The notes under the pieces were generated by a model. That model ran no database searches and was not told where the DNA came from. It worked only from the letters and a program-made list of their open reading frames with translations. A stretch of DNA of 64,000 bases from the NCBI GenBank assembly GCA_963746155.1, contig CAVVAB010000010.1, positions 1-64,000 of the forward strand, given 5' to 3'. Source of the DNA: AC-32 sp963746155. Lineage in GTDB: Bacteria > Actinomycetota > Thermoleophilia > Gaiellales > Gaiellaceae. Both the position numbers and the translations under genes were made by a program. The stretch's first letter is position 1. Each line of letters begins with the position of its first letter. Below, piece by piece: positions 18,060-27,040 of the stretch.

Positions 18060-19476
18060 ATGTCCGTACTGATCAAGAACGGCCGGATCGTCACGGCCGC
18101 CGACGACTACGTCGGCCGACATCTACGTCGAGGACGAGACCGTGACGCTGATCGGCGAGTCGCTCGACCACGCGGCCGACAAGGTGATCGACGCCTCGGG
18201 CAAGTACGTGCTGCCGGGCTGCGTCGACCCGCACACGCACCTGGACATGCCGTTCGGCGGCACGGTCACGATCGACGACGTCGAGTCGGGCCAGACCGCC
18301 GCGGCCTTCGGCGGGACCACGTGCCACGTCGACTTCATCATCCAGCCGCAGGGCTCGACGTTCGCGGCCGCGCTCGACGAGTGGCGCTCGAAGGCCAACG
18401 GCAAGCAGGTGATCGACATGGGCTACCACATGGCCGTCACCGACCTCGACGAGGGCGGCACGCTCGAGGAGCTCGCGTCGCTCCCGGACGAGGGCGTCAC
18501 CTCCTACAAGCTCTTCATGGCCTACAAGGGCGCGCTGATGGTCAGCGACGAGACGCTGTTCAAGACCATGGAGGTCGCCGCCGAGACCGGCGCGCTCGTG
18601 ATGGTCCACGCCGAGAACGGCGACGCGATCGACGTCCTGGTGAAGAAGGCACTCGCCGAGGGCAAGACCGAGCCCAAGTACCACGCGCTCACGCGCCCGC
18701 CCGAGACCGAGGGCGAGGCGACCAACCGTGCGATCCAGCTGGCACGCGTCGCCGGCTGCCCGCTCTACGTCGTCCACGTCTCCTGCAAGGAGTCCGTCGA
18801 GCCGATCGCGCTCGCGCGCGAGAAGGGCTGGGACGTCTGGGGCGAGACGTGCACGCAGTACTTCTTCGTCGACTACACGTTCCTCGAACGACCGGACTTC
18901 GAGGGCGCGAAGTACGTCTACACGCCGCCGCCGCGCGACAAGGCGAACCAGGAGGTCCTCTGGAACGCGGTCCGCAGAGACATCCTCTCCGCGATCTCGA
19001 CCGACCACTGCGCCTTCCTCTGGGACGGACAGAAGTCGATGGGCAAGGACGACTTCTCGAAGATCCCGAACGGCGGCCCCGGCCTCGAGAACCGGCTGCA
19101 GATGATCCACGAGTTCGGCGTCCGCGCCGGCCGGATCTCGCTGAACCGGATGGTCGAGCTGCTCGCGACGAGCCCGGCCAAGCTGTTCGGCCTGTACCCG
19201 CGCAAGGGCACGATCGCCGTCGGCTCCGACGCGGACATCGTCGTCTTCGACCCGGAGAAGAAGGTGACGATCACTGCCGCCGACCAGCACTCCAAGACCG
19301 ACTACAACCTCTACGAGGGCACGACCGTGACCGGCTCGCCCGAGGTCGTGCTGCTGCGAGGGAACGTGCTGGTCGAGGGAGACGAGCTCGTCGCGTCACC
19401 GGGCATCGGCGAGTTCGTCGCACGGGCGAAGTTCGGTCAGGAGCTGAAGCCGAAGGCCGCGGCGGGCACGCGATGA
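18060..19476 (+). CDS. hydA: Dihydropyrimidinase / D-hydantoinase (one frameshift near the start)
   Basis: ATG 18060 follows GAAGGAGG. After MSVLIKNGRIVTAADDYVG one extra C near 18117 breaks the frame, which resumes at DIYVEDETVTLIGE. The amidohydrolase motifs are complete: HTHLDMPFGG (metal His pair), the carbamylated-Lys segment SYKLFMAYKG, MVHAENGD, YVVHVS and STDHCAF. The protein of about 470 residues opens the dihydropyrimidine ring. The downstream membrane protein overlaps its stop by 4 bp (ATGA). Confidence 0.93.
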
Positions 19477-20036
19477 CCACGGCGACGACCTCCGAGAAGG
19501 CTCCGTTCGCCCCGTCGGCGCTGCTCGCCGGCGTCGCGCTCCTGGTCGGGTTGATCGCGATCCTCTGGTACGCGCCGACCTCGTACGAGATCTACAAGGC
19601 GCTCCATGTCCTCTGCGTCGTCATCTGGGTCGGCGGGGACATCACGCTCACGACGCTCGGGATCGTCTTCGAGCGCCGGAAAGACTCGGAGACGCTGGCC
19701 TCGATCGGCAAGGCGGGCGCCTGGATCGGGACCCGCGTCTACACGCCGGCGCTGTTCGCGGTGCTCGCGTTCGGCATCGCGCTGGTCGAGAAGGGCAACA
19801 TCGGCTGGGGCCAGTTCTGGATCGACTTCGCGCTGGTCGGCTGGGCGATCGCCGCTGCCGTCGGCGTCCTGTTCGTGGGACCGGAGCTGGGGCGAATCGA
19901 CGAGGCGGCGCAGAAGCACGGCCCCGACTCGGAAGAGGTCCGGCGCCGCGTCAACCGGCTCTTCATGATCTTCCGGTTCGATACCGTGCTGCTGATCCTG
20001 ATCGTGGCCGACATGGCCGCAAAGCCCGGCCTCTGA
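19473..20036 (+). CDS. DUF2269-type integral membrane protein
   Basis: A 188-residue membrane protein with four predicted helices. It carries the family-typical HVLCVVIWVGGDITLTTLG segment and a following short charged loop (FERRKDSETL). The start overlaps the dihydropyrimidinase stop, implying co-expression. Function is unknown; a role linked to pyrimidine uptake would be inference from position only. Two further short DUF2269-like proteins occur at 49857-50776. Confidence 0.8.
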   Translation: MTTATTSEKAPFAPSALLAGVALLVGLIAILWYAPTSYEIYKALHVLCVVIWVGGDITLTTLGIVFERRKDSETLASIGKAGAWIGTRVYTPALFAVLAFGIALVEKGNIGWGQFWIDFALVGWAIAAAVGVLFVGPELGRIDEAAQKHGPDSEEVRRRVNRLFMIFRFDTVLLILIVADMAAKPGL

Positions 20037-20060
20037 GGCTCGGGCGGGGAGGGGCCTGAT

Positions 20061-20537
20061 ATGCCCGACAAGCCGCGCCGCACGACCGTCGATCTCTCGG
20101 CCTACCCCGACCTCGTCGTGATCTACCTCGGCATGCGCGTCGAGGAGCCGCGCGGCCACGAGACGGTCCAGAACCTCGGTCCGCTGATCGAAGCCACGGT
20201 CGAGGAGGAGCCCGACGGGCTGCTCCTGCACGAGCGCCTGATCTACTCGGAAGAGCCGCTGCACGTCGGGATGCGCCAGTACTGGCGCGACTTCGACTCG
20301 CTCGAGGCCTGGGCGCGCTCGCTCCCCCACAAGGAGTGGTGGTCCGACTACCTGCGCGATCGCGGCGGCACGTCGTTCTGGCACGAGACGTACTTCCGAC
20401 GCGGCGGCTTCGAGGCCGTGTACGTGGACGTCGACGATGACGTGGGCCTGAGCCGGTTCGCCCCGACCGTGCGTGCAGAGGGGCCCATGCTCGGGGCGCG
20501 CCAGCGCGCCGAGGCCGACCAGGCGGCAACGAGCTAG
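20061..20537 (+). CDS. DUF4188-type protein (haem-dehydratase/monooxygenase-like)
   Basis: ATG 20061 follows GGGAGGGG. The 158 residues contain the pattern MRQYWRDFDSLEAWARSLPH, then KEWW, FWHETY and GGFEAVYV, typical of the DUF4188 family, whose fold relates to aldoxime dehydratase and dimeric ferredoxin-like monooxygenases. Catalysis is not established for this family. It follows the DUF2269 gene by 24 bp and ends 4 bp into the convergent DJ-1/PfpI gene. Confidence 0.75.
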   Translation: MPDKPRRTTVDLSAYPDLVVIYLGMRVEEPRGHETVQNLGPLIEATVEEEPDGLLLHERLIYSEEPLHVGMRQYWRDFDSLEAWARSLPHKEWWSDYLRDRGGTSFWHETYFRRGGFEAVYVDVDDDVGLSRFAPTVRAEGPMLGARQRAEADQAATS

Positions 20538-21118
20538 ACCGGCGGGTCGGGGTCGTACTGGATGTAGCGCCGAACCTCTTTCGCGCGCTCGGTCGAGTGG
20601 AGCCGCTCGACGAGGTGGAGCGCCATGTCGATCCCGGCCGAGACTCCGGCGGCCGTGATCACGTCCCCGGTGTCGACGTAGCGGTCGTCGGGGCGAACCT
20701 CGATGTCGGTGCCGAGCGTCGGCAGGGTCTCGAGGGAGCCCCAGTGCGTGGTCGCCGGCCGCCCGTCGAGCAGGCCTGCCGCCGCGAACACGAGCGAGCC
20801 GGTGCAGACGCTCGTCATCAGCGTGTCGGCGCCAGCGAGGCCACGGATCCAGTCGAGCACGGCCGGGTCGGCGAGCTCGGTGCGCGTCCCGCGGCCGCCC
20901 GGATAGACGAGCACGTCGAGCGGCGGCGCGCTCTCCCACGTCTCGTCCGGGAGCACGCGCAGCCCCTTCGCGCAGGTGATAGGCCCTTCAGAGCGCGCGA
21001 CCGTGAACACGCGCACGCCGTCGTCGGGCCACTGGCCGGCCCACGCGGCGAGCACCTCCCACGGCCCGGCCCAGTCCAGCTCCTCCGCGCCGTCGAACAG
21101 CGCGACTCCAACCACCAT
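20534..21118 (-). CDS. DJ-1/PfpI-family protein (isonitrile-hydratase-like)
   Basis: A 194-residue single-domain DJ-1/PfpI protein. The nucleophile Cys is in TSVCTGSLVFAAAGLLDGR, followed by ATTHW and a late TAAGVSAGIDMAL, a pattern shared with isocyanide hydratase and the N-terminal half of GlxA-type regulators. There is no DNA-binding domain. Its ATG overlaps the stop of the semialdehyde dehydrogenase gene by one base (TGATG), so the two are co-transcribed. Confidence 0.85.
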   Translation of the reverse strand: MVVGVALFDGAEELDWAGPWEVLAAWAGQWPDDGVRVFTVARSEGPITCAKGLRVLPDETWESAPPLDVLVYPGGRGTRTELADPAVLDWIRGLAGADTLMTSVCTGSLVFAAAGLLDGRPATTHWGSLETLPTLGTDIEVRPDDRYVDTGDVITAAGVSAGIDMALHLVERLHSTERAKEVRRYIQYDPDPPV

Positions 21119-22650
21119 CAACGCGTTTGCGGGAAGCCGAGGTCGACCCTGCTCGTCGCCGGGTCGGGCCAGCGCGAGGTGACGACCTTCCCGCGCGTGT
21201 AGAACTGGATCCCCTCAGGCCCGTAGATGTGCAGGTCGCCGAAGAGGGAGCTCTTCCAGCCGCCGAACGAGTAGTAGGCGACCGGCACGGGGATCGGGAC
21301 GTTCACGCCAACCATCCCGGCCTTGACGTCGAACTGGAACTGCCTCGCCACGCCTCCGTCGCGCGTGAAGAGCGCAACGCCGTTGCCGTACGGGTTCTCG
21401 TTGACGAGGCGCACTGCCTCGTCGTAGCTGTCCACGCGCGTGATCCCCAGCACCGGGCCGAAGATCTCGTCCTTGTAGACGTCCATCCCCGGCTTTACGT
21501 GATCGAGGAGCGAGACGCCGAGGAAGAAGCCGCCGTTGTCCGGTGCGGTCTCGCGGCCGTCGATGACGACCGTCGCGCCCTCCTCGCGGCCGCGGTCGAT
21601 GTACGACGCGACCTTGTCGCGATGCTCGCGCGTGACGAGGGGGCCCATCTCCGAGTCGGGGTCGAGGCCGTCGCCGACCTTCACCTTCGGCAGCCGCTCC
21701 ACGATCGCCTCGACGAGGTCGTCCGCAGCGTGGCCGACGGCCACGAGCATCGAGACCGCCATGCACCGCTCGCCGGCCGACCCGTAGCCGGCGCTGACGG
21801 CAGCGTCCGCGGCCATGTCGATGTCGGCGTCGGGCAGCACGATCATGTGGTTCTTCGCCCCGCCGAGCGCCTGCATGCGCTTGCCGTTCGCCGTGCCCGT
21901 CTCGTAGACGTAGCGCGCGATCGGCGTCGAGCCGACGAACGACACCGCCGCGATGCCCGGGTGCTCGAGGATCGCGTCGACCGCGACCTTGTCGCCGTGC
22001 ACGACGTTGAAGACGCCGTCCGGGAGCCCGGCCTCCTTCAGCAGCTCGGCGGTGAACATCGACGCGGACGGATCCTTCTCCGAAGGCTTGAGGACAAACG
22101 CGTTGCCGCACGCGATCGCGGGCGCCCACATCCACATGGGCACCATCGCGGGGAAGTTGAACGGCGTGATCCCGGCGACGACTCCGAGCGGCTGGCGGAT
22201 CGAGTAGACGTCGATCCCGGTCGAGGCCTGCTCCGAGTAGCCGCCCTTGAGCAGCTCGGGGATCCCGCAGCAGAACTCGATCACCTCGAGCCCGCGCGCG
22301 ACCTCGCCCTTCGCGTCGGAGAGCACCTTCCCGTGCTCGAGCGTGAGGATGCGCGCGATGTCCTCGGAGTGGTCGTGGACGAGCTCGCGGATGCGGAAGA
22401 AGAGCTCGGTCCGGCGCGAGAGCGAGATCGTGCGCCAGCTCTCGAAGGCCCGCGTGGCCGCCTGGACCGCCGCGTCGACCTCCTCGGCGCTCGCGAAGTC
22501 GACCTCTCCGGTCTGGACGCCCTTGGCCGGGTTGTAGACGGGCCCGCTGCGACCGGAGGATCCCTCGACGCGCCCTCCGTCGATCCAGTGGCTGATGCGG
22601 GCGATCTCGCCGCCCGCCCGCGACTCGCGCTGTTCCGCTACCTCGGTCAT
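21118..22650 (-). CDS. mmsA: CoA-acylating methylmalonate-semialdehyde dehydrogenase
   Basis: A 510-residue aldehyde dehydrogenase with GITPFNFPAMVPMWMWAPA, the MmsA-specific GGAKNHMIVLPDAD segment, the catalytic Cys in GSAGERCMAVS and MGPLVTREHRDKV. It converts malonate or methylmalonate semialdehyde plus CoA to acetyl- or propionyl-CoA with NAD+. This is the end step of beta-alanine, beta-aminoisobutyrate and valine breakdown, matching the neighbouring pyrimidine-degrading genes and aminotransferase. GAGCGAGGAGG precedes the start. Confidence 0.95.
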   Translation of the reverse strand: MTEVAEQRESRAGGEIARISHWIDGGRVEGSSGRSGPVYNPAKGVQTGEVDFASAEEVDAAVQAATRAFESWRTISLSRRTELFFRIRELVHDHSEDIARILTLEHGKVLSDAKGEVARGLEVIEFCCGIPELLKGGYSEQASTGIDVYSIRQPLGVVAGITPFNFPAMVPMWMWAPAIACGNAFVLKPSEKDPSASMFTAELLKEAGLPDGVFNVVHGDKVAVDAILEHPGIAAVSFVGSTPIARYVYETGTANGKRMQALGGAKNHMIVLPDADIDMAADAAVSAGYGSAGERCMAVSMLVAVGHAADDLVEAIVERLPKVKVGDGLDPDSEMGPLVTREHRDKVASYIDRGREEGATVVIDGRETAPDNGGFFLGVSLLDHVKPGMDVYKDEIFGPVLGITRVDSYDEAVRLVNENPYGNGVALFTRDGGVARQFQFDVKAGMVGVNVPIPVPVAYYSFGGWKSSLFGDLHIYGPEGIQFYTRGKVVTSRWPDPATSRVDLGFPQTR

Positions 22651-22698
22651 GGCCGGCCTCCTCGCTCTTGCTGGTGCCAGCCTAGCGCGGAATGAGAC

Positions 22699-22736
22699 GC
22701 CATCCGGGCCGGCCGCTGAGAGCCGGCCCGGATGGC
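22699..22736 (-). terminator. Perfect 15-bp stem hairpin downstream of the NHL-repeat gene
   Basis: GCCATCCGGGCCGGC and its exact complement flank an 8-base loop (cgctgaga). It lies 8 bp after the stop of the minus-strand gene ending at 22744 and before the dehydrogenase gene. There is no T-run. Confidence 0.7.
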
Positions 22737-22743
22737 GCCGAGG

Positions 22744-23978
22744 TCAGTGAGTCGTGATCCTCAGGACCCGGCCCTCGCCTGCACCGAAGCCGAAGCCCTG
22801 CTCGGAGACGTAGAACGCGCCGTCCCGCCCGACCGTCATCCCCGTGGGGAAGATCAGGCCGGAGACGATCGTCTTCTTCGGCCCGTTCGGGCCGACCTGG
22901 ACGATCGCGCCGGTCCCGGGAGTCGGACCGCCGGGAGTCGTGCTCATCTCGAGCGCGTAGAGCTTGCCGCCGCGGAAGGCCAGCCCGAGAACCTGCTCGA
23001 GCCCGGTGGCCCGCACCTTGAGCTTGGCGTCGTTCCCGAGCTTCCAGACGCTCGCGTTCGGCACCGTGCCGTCCGCGAGGCCGAAGACGCCGAGGTTGCT
23101 GATGTAGAAGTTCGGCGTGCGGCTGTGGTGCTTCCAGCCGTGGCTGATCCGTGCCCTTGCCGCGCTGAGACGTGATCGCCGTGGGCACGACATGGCCGAC
23201 CTGGGCCGAGATGTCGACCACGCGGCTGATCTTCCCGGACGGCGTGACCTTGTCGAGCTCACCGTGGTTCGAGTCCATCGGGTAGAGCGCGTTGCCGCTG
23301 ACGCCCATGCTGTACCAGGTCCCGTCCGGCTCGAAGTCCTCGTCGTCCGGCTGGGCGACCGGGTTGGCGGCCTGGAACGCGCTGAGGTCGGCGATGATCT
23401 TCCAGCTCCCGTTCTTGCCGACCTTGAAGACGCCGTTCGGGACGTCGGCACGCCGTGCGAGCAGCCGGCGCCGGCCAGGAGCCCGTAGAGCTTGTGGCCG
23501 AGGAACTGGACGCTCGACACGCCGCTGACGAGGCTTCCGAGCGCGGCGCTCGTCTGGCTCGACGGCAGCGCGTTGACGACGGTCGACACGTTCCCCTTGC
23601 GGTCGATCTTGGAGATGCGGCCGCCGAGCACCGGGTCGTTCGTGCTCCCGAGAGTACGGAGCCGCGGCACCCGATGCGCCTGCGCGCACTGGCCGACGGT
23701 CGATGTGCGTCCCGCCGAGGCCGCCCTCCGCGACGTAGAGGCCGCCGGGGCCGAAGGTCAGGCCGCGCGGGTTGTTGAAGCCGGACGCGATGATCTTGAC
23801 GCTCGGCGTCCCGCCGCCCTTTCCTTTGTGCTTCTTCCCGTGGCCATTGCCGTGTCCGTGACCGTGGCCGTGGCCTTCCCGTGGCCGCCGCCTCCGGTCT
23901 TGGCGGCCGCGACTCCACTTCCTGCGAGCGCTGCCAAGCACGAGGACCAGCGCCGCCGCGAGTGTCGATCCGTCTCAT
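22744..23978 (-). CDS. Exported ScyD/ScyE-like NHL-repeat protein (several frameshifts)
   Basis: ATG 23978 follows AGGGGAG. A signal peptide, split by an indel, reads TLAAALVLVLGSA, followed by a His/Gly/Lys-rich linker and then SVKIIASGFNNPRGLTFGPG, a classic NHL/six-bladed propeller start. Later pieces in other frames continue the fold: GRISKIDRKGNVSTVVNALP, FEPDGTWYSMGVSGNALYPM, LEQVLGLAFRGGKLYALEM, and FPTGMTVGRDGAFYVSEQG ending VLRITTH. This matches the secreted ScyD/ScyE-type family of unknown activity. At least four indels are needed. The length would be about 410 residues. Confidence 0.75.
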
Positions 23979-24081
23979 TCGAAATCTCCCCTTTCCTAGC
24001 TGTTGAACCGCTTCGCAGACATCCCGTCCGCTGATACTGCGTTTCCAGCTCCAAGGACAGTCAAACCTAACCGCCCACTGT

Positions 24082-24114
24082 TAACAGACTGTTACCGCGC
24101 CGGGGAGCTACGAT
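24082..24114 (+). promoter_or_regulatory. Promoter with palindromic operator TAACAG-A-CTGTTA
   Basis: TACGAT (24109-24114) is a good actinobacterial -10 box placed 6 bases before the ATG at 24121, so the transcript is probably leaderless. The 13-bp palindrome at 24082-24094 lies across the -35 region, where a repressor would block initiation. The same half-sites (TAACAG-T-CTGTTA) occur at 59872-59884. Confidence 0.5.
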
Positions 24115-24120
24115 CGCACC

Positions 24121-25455
24121 ATGGCCGTTGAGGCAGGGCTCGACGCAAAGAGGATCCAGGAGCTCGACAGGCAGCACGTCCTGCACTCCTGGTCGGTGCA
24201 GAGCCAGATCTCGCCGCTGCCGGTCGCGGGCGCCGAGGGCCGCTACTTCTGGGACTACGACGGCAACCGCTACCTCGACTTCGCCTCGCAGCTCGTCAAC
24301 GTCTCGATCGGGCACCAGCACCCGAAGGTCGTCGCGGCCATCGAGGAGCAGGCCGAGAAGCTGACGACGATCGGCCCGCCGATGGCGCACGAGACGCGCT
24401 CCGAGCTCGCGCGGCTGATCGCAGAGGTGACGCCCGGCGACCTGACGATGTCGTTCTTCACGAACGGCGGCGCCGAGGCGAACGAGAACGCGATCAAGCT
24501 CGCCCGCTGGTACACGGGGCGCCACAAGATCGTGGCCCGCTACCGCTCGTACCACGGCGCAACGGCAGGCGCGGTCTCGCTCACCGGCGACCCGCGGCGC
24601 TGGCCGGCCGAGCCGGGCATCCCGGGTGTCGTGCGGATGCTGGACCCGTACACCTACCGCTGCCCGGCCGGGCATCCGGACCCCTGCCCCGTCTGCTCGG
24701 GCGCGCCGCATTTCGAGGAGATCCTCCAGTACGAGGGACCGCAGAACGTCGCGGCCGTGATCATGGAGACGATCGTCGGGACGAACGGCATCATCGTCCC
24801 GCCCGACGGCTACCTGCAGTCGATCCGCGAGACCTGCGACCGGCACGGGATCCTGCTCATCCTCGACGAGGTGATGGCCGGCTTCGGGCGCACCGGCAAG
24901 TGGTTCGGCTGCGAGAACTGGGACGTCGTCCCGGACATCATGACCGTGGCAAAGGGGATCAACTCCGGCTACGTGCCGCTCGGCGCGATGGTGATCAACC
25001 AGAAGCTCGCCGACTGGGTGCAGGACAAGTTCTTCGCGGGCGGCCTCACGTACTCGGGTCACGTGCTGGCCTGCGCGGCGGCGATCGCCGCGATCGAGGC
25101 CTTCCAGGAGGAGGGCATCGTCGAGAACTCGGCCGCGATGGGCGAGGTGCTCGCCGCAGAGCTGCCGCGGCTGGCCGAGCGCCATCCGTCGATCGGCGAG
25201 GTCCGGGGCAAGGGCCTGTTCTGGGGGATCGAGCTCGTGCGCGACCGCGAGACCCGCGAGCCGCTCGTTCCGTTCAACGCTTCGGGCGAGGCGATGGCGC
25301 CGGTGGCAGGGCTCATGAAGGCCGCGATGGAGCGTGGCCTCTACCTCATGACCCACTGGAACGTGGTCATCGTCGCCCCGCCGCTGACGATCACCCGCGA
25401 GGAGCTCGACGAGGGCCTGGGCGTCCTCGACGAGGTCCTCGCCCTCGTCGACTGA
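24121..25455 (+). CDS. Class III aminotransferase (beta-alanine/omega-amino acid type)
   Basis: A 444-residue PLP enzyme with GAEANENAIKLARWYTGRHK (substrate domain), HGATAGAVSLTGDPRRW, LILDEVMAGFGRTGKWF and the PLP lysine in MTVAKGINSGYVPLGAM. A Cys-rich insert (YRCPAGHPDPCPVC) sits mid-protein. The close resemblance is to taurine-, beta-alanine- or aminoisobutyrate-pyruvate transaminases. In this neighbourhood it would turn beta-alanine or beta-aminoisobutyrate into the semialdehyde used by MmsA. The amino acceptor cannot be told from sequence. Confidence 0.88.
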   Translation: MAVEAGLDAKRIQELDRQHVLHSWSVQSQISPLPVAGAEGRYFWDYDGNRYLDFASQLVNVSIGHQHPKVVAAIEEQAEKLTTIGPPMAHETRSELARLIAEVTPGDLTMSFFTNGGAEANENAIKLARWYTGRHKIVARYRSYHGATAGAVSLTGDPRRWPAEPGIPGVVRMLDPYTYRCPAGHPDPCPVCSGAPHFEEILQYEGPQNVAAVIMETIVGTNGIIVPPDGYLQSIRETCDRHGILLILDEVMAGFGRTGKWFGCENWDVVPDIMTVAKGINSGYVPLGAMVINQKLADWVQDKFFAGGLTYSGHVLACAAAIAAIEAFQEEGIVENSAAMGEVLAAELPRLAERHPSIGEVRGKGLFWGIELVRDRETREPLVPFNASGEAMAPVAGLMKAAMERGLYLMTHWNVVIVAPPLTITREELDEGLGVLDEVLALVD

Positions 25456-25518
25456 CGGGGCGGCCGCCGCTCGGGACGAGGTACCCTTAAGGCTCCCGCC
25501 GCCCGAGGGAGCAGCCAA

Positions 25519-25767
25519 ATCCGCACCGTCCGAATCGAGGCCCCGTCGTCATCTGCGGCTACGCAGCTGGTCCGAGACCTCGTGCCCTTCGCGCAGACCG
25601 ACATCGTCCCGCTCGGCGGCGAGCGCTGGGAGGTCCGGGTCGAGGAGAGCTCGGAGGAGGAGCTCGACGCGGTGCTGCATGCGATTGCGCGCTGGGCCGC
25701 CGACTGTCACCTCGGCGAGGCCCACGTGCTCGTCGACGACGAGCCCGTGGACGTCCCTGGAGACTAG
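25519..25767 (+). CDS. Small acidic protein of unknown function (unusual start)
   Basis: Coding character runs from RTVRIEAPSSSATQLV through LGGERWEVRVEESSEEELDA to the stop at 25767. The first standard start is GTG 25582, which would cut off 21 well-coded residues. A GAGGGAG ribosome site (25505-25511) lies 8 bases before an ATC triplet at 25519, so either a rare AUC start is used or an ATG was misread. The product of about 82 residues has an alternating alpha/beta pattern. No family is recognised. Confidence 0.5.
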   Translation: MRTVRIEAPSSSAATQLVRDLVPFAQTDIVPLGGERWEVRVEESSEEELDAVLHAIARWAADCHLGEAHVLVDDEPVDVPGD

Positions 25768-26051
25768 TCCGCGCGCTCTAAGGGCAGCCCGGTCGCGACG
25801 ACGCGCTGACCGTTGACGTCGTAGACGACATCGACGCTGTCGTTCTGCCGGTAGGTGCCGGCGACGCCAAGGAAGAGCGAGAGCCAGCGCCAGAAGCCGA
25901 GCTTGCCCTCACGGGCCAGCGGTCGGTCGAAGAGGAGCTCGTTCCCAGTGCGCCGATAGTCGCGGCCGGCCTGCTGTGGAACGCCGTTGATGAACACCTC
26001 GACGTGGTCTCCCACTCCCACCGGCAACTCCACGCGCGTGTGCTCGGGCAT
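25764..26051 (-). CDS. Small beta-rich hypothetical protein
   Basis: The start is placed at ATG 26051 (MPEHTRVELPVGVGDHVEVF); a longer version from 26099 would overlap the coxB start. The 95 residues are mostly beta-strand with FINGVPQQAGRDYRRTGNEL, a pattern common in small ligand-binding or tail-like folds, and a hydrophobic middle (FWRWLSLFLGVAGTY). It is divergent from coxB with 23 bp between starts and ends 4 bp into the upstream small gene. Function not recognised. Confidence 0.6.
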   Translation of the reverse strand: MPEHTRVELPVGVGDHVEVFINGVPQQAGRDYRRTGNELLFDRPLAREGKLGFWRWLSLFLGVAGTYRQNDSVDVVYDVNGQRVVATGLPLERAD

Positions 26052-26074
26052 GCCTCGTAGAATGCCACCCGCCT

Positions 26075-27040
26075 GTGCGTCGCCTGCTTCCGCTCTCATG
26101 CGTCGCGTTGCTCTCGCTCGCCTGCGCGGGGGCGGCGCTGGCCGGCAACGGCGGGATCGCGCCTCCCTCGCCCGCGTCGCCGCAGGCGCACGACATCCGC
26201 CAGATCTACTGGCTCATCCTCGGGATCACCGCGGGGATCTTTCTCCTCGTCGAGGTGACGCTCGCGATCTTCATCGTCCGCTACCGCAGCCGCGGCCGGG
26301 CGCGCGAGGTCGAGGGCCCGCAGATCCGCGGCCACACGAACCTCGAGCTCGCGTGGACGGCAGGACCGGTCGTGATCCTGGCGGTGATCGCCGCGTTCGT
26401 CCTCTTCAAGGCTTCCGGGGCTCGCACCGCGCCCGCGGGCACGAATCCGCAGGCGATCGCGATCGAGGCCCACCAGTTCTACTGGCTCTTCACCTATCCC
26501 AACGGAGCGCGTTCCGTGAACAGCCTGCGCATCCCGGTCGGCCGAACCGTCGAGCTCGACATCAGCTCGGCCGACGTCGCCCACAGCTGGTGGGTGCCGT
26601 CGCTGGCCGGGAAGATGGACGCGATCCCGGGCCGGGTGAACCGCATGTCGTTCCGGGCGGACAGGCTCGGCGCGTTCCCGGGTCGCTGCGCAGAGTTCTG
26701 CGGCATCCAGCACACGCAGATGCTGGCGACCGTCGAGGTGCTGCCGCCCGACGAGTACGACGCGTGGGTACGGCAGCGCCGCGTCGAGCCCCAGGCACTC
26801 GGACGCGAGACGTTCGAAGGCGTCTGCGCCCCCTGCCACGGTCTCGCCGGCCAGGGCGACATCGGCCCGCCGATCGCGGGCAATCCACTCCTTTCCGACC
26901 CCGCGGCGCTCACGCTCCTGCTCCGGCAGGGACGCGGGAAGATGCCTGCCGTCGGCAAGACCTGGGACGACGTGCAGCTGAACGCGACGCTCGCGTACCT
27001 GAAGAAGCGCTTCCACCCGGGAGGCAGCAGTGGCGGCTAG
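26075..27040 (+). CDS. coxB: Cytochrome c oxidase subunit II with fused cytochrome c
   Basis: The 321-residue subunit takes electrons from cytochrome c to the catalytic subunit. It has a signal peptide, two membrane helices (about 42-70 and 92-112), and a cupredoxin domain with CuA ligands His170, Cys205, Glu207, Cys209, His213 and Met216. A C-terminal cytochrome c follows, with CAPCH at 251-255 and the likely distal Met290 (GKMPAV). The start GTG 26075 lies 11 bases after a TAGAAT -10 box (26058-26063), so the leader is very short. It overlaps coxA by 11 bp. Confidence 0.95.
   Translation: MRRLLPLSCVALLSLACAGAALAGNGGIAPPSPASPQAHDIRQIYWLILGITAGIFLLVEVTLAIFIVRYRSRGRAREVEGPQIRGHTNLELAWTAGPVVILAVIAAFVLFKASGARTAPAGTNPQAIAIEAHQFYWLFTYPNGARSVNSLRIPVGRTVELDISSADVAHSWWVPSLAGKMDAIPGRVNRMSFRADRLGAFPGRCAEFCGIQHTQMLATVEVLPPDEYDAWVRQRRVEPQALGRETFEGVCAPCHGLAGQGDIGPPIAGNPLLSDPAALTLLLRQGRGKMPAVGKTWDDVQLNATLAYLKKRFHPGGSSGG

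Noticed and set aside
24067..25518. 483-residue minus-strand frame opposite the aminotransferase
   Set aside because: Composition is that of an antisense shadow; the plus strand has the complete PLP enzyme.
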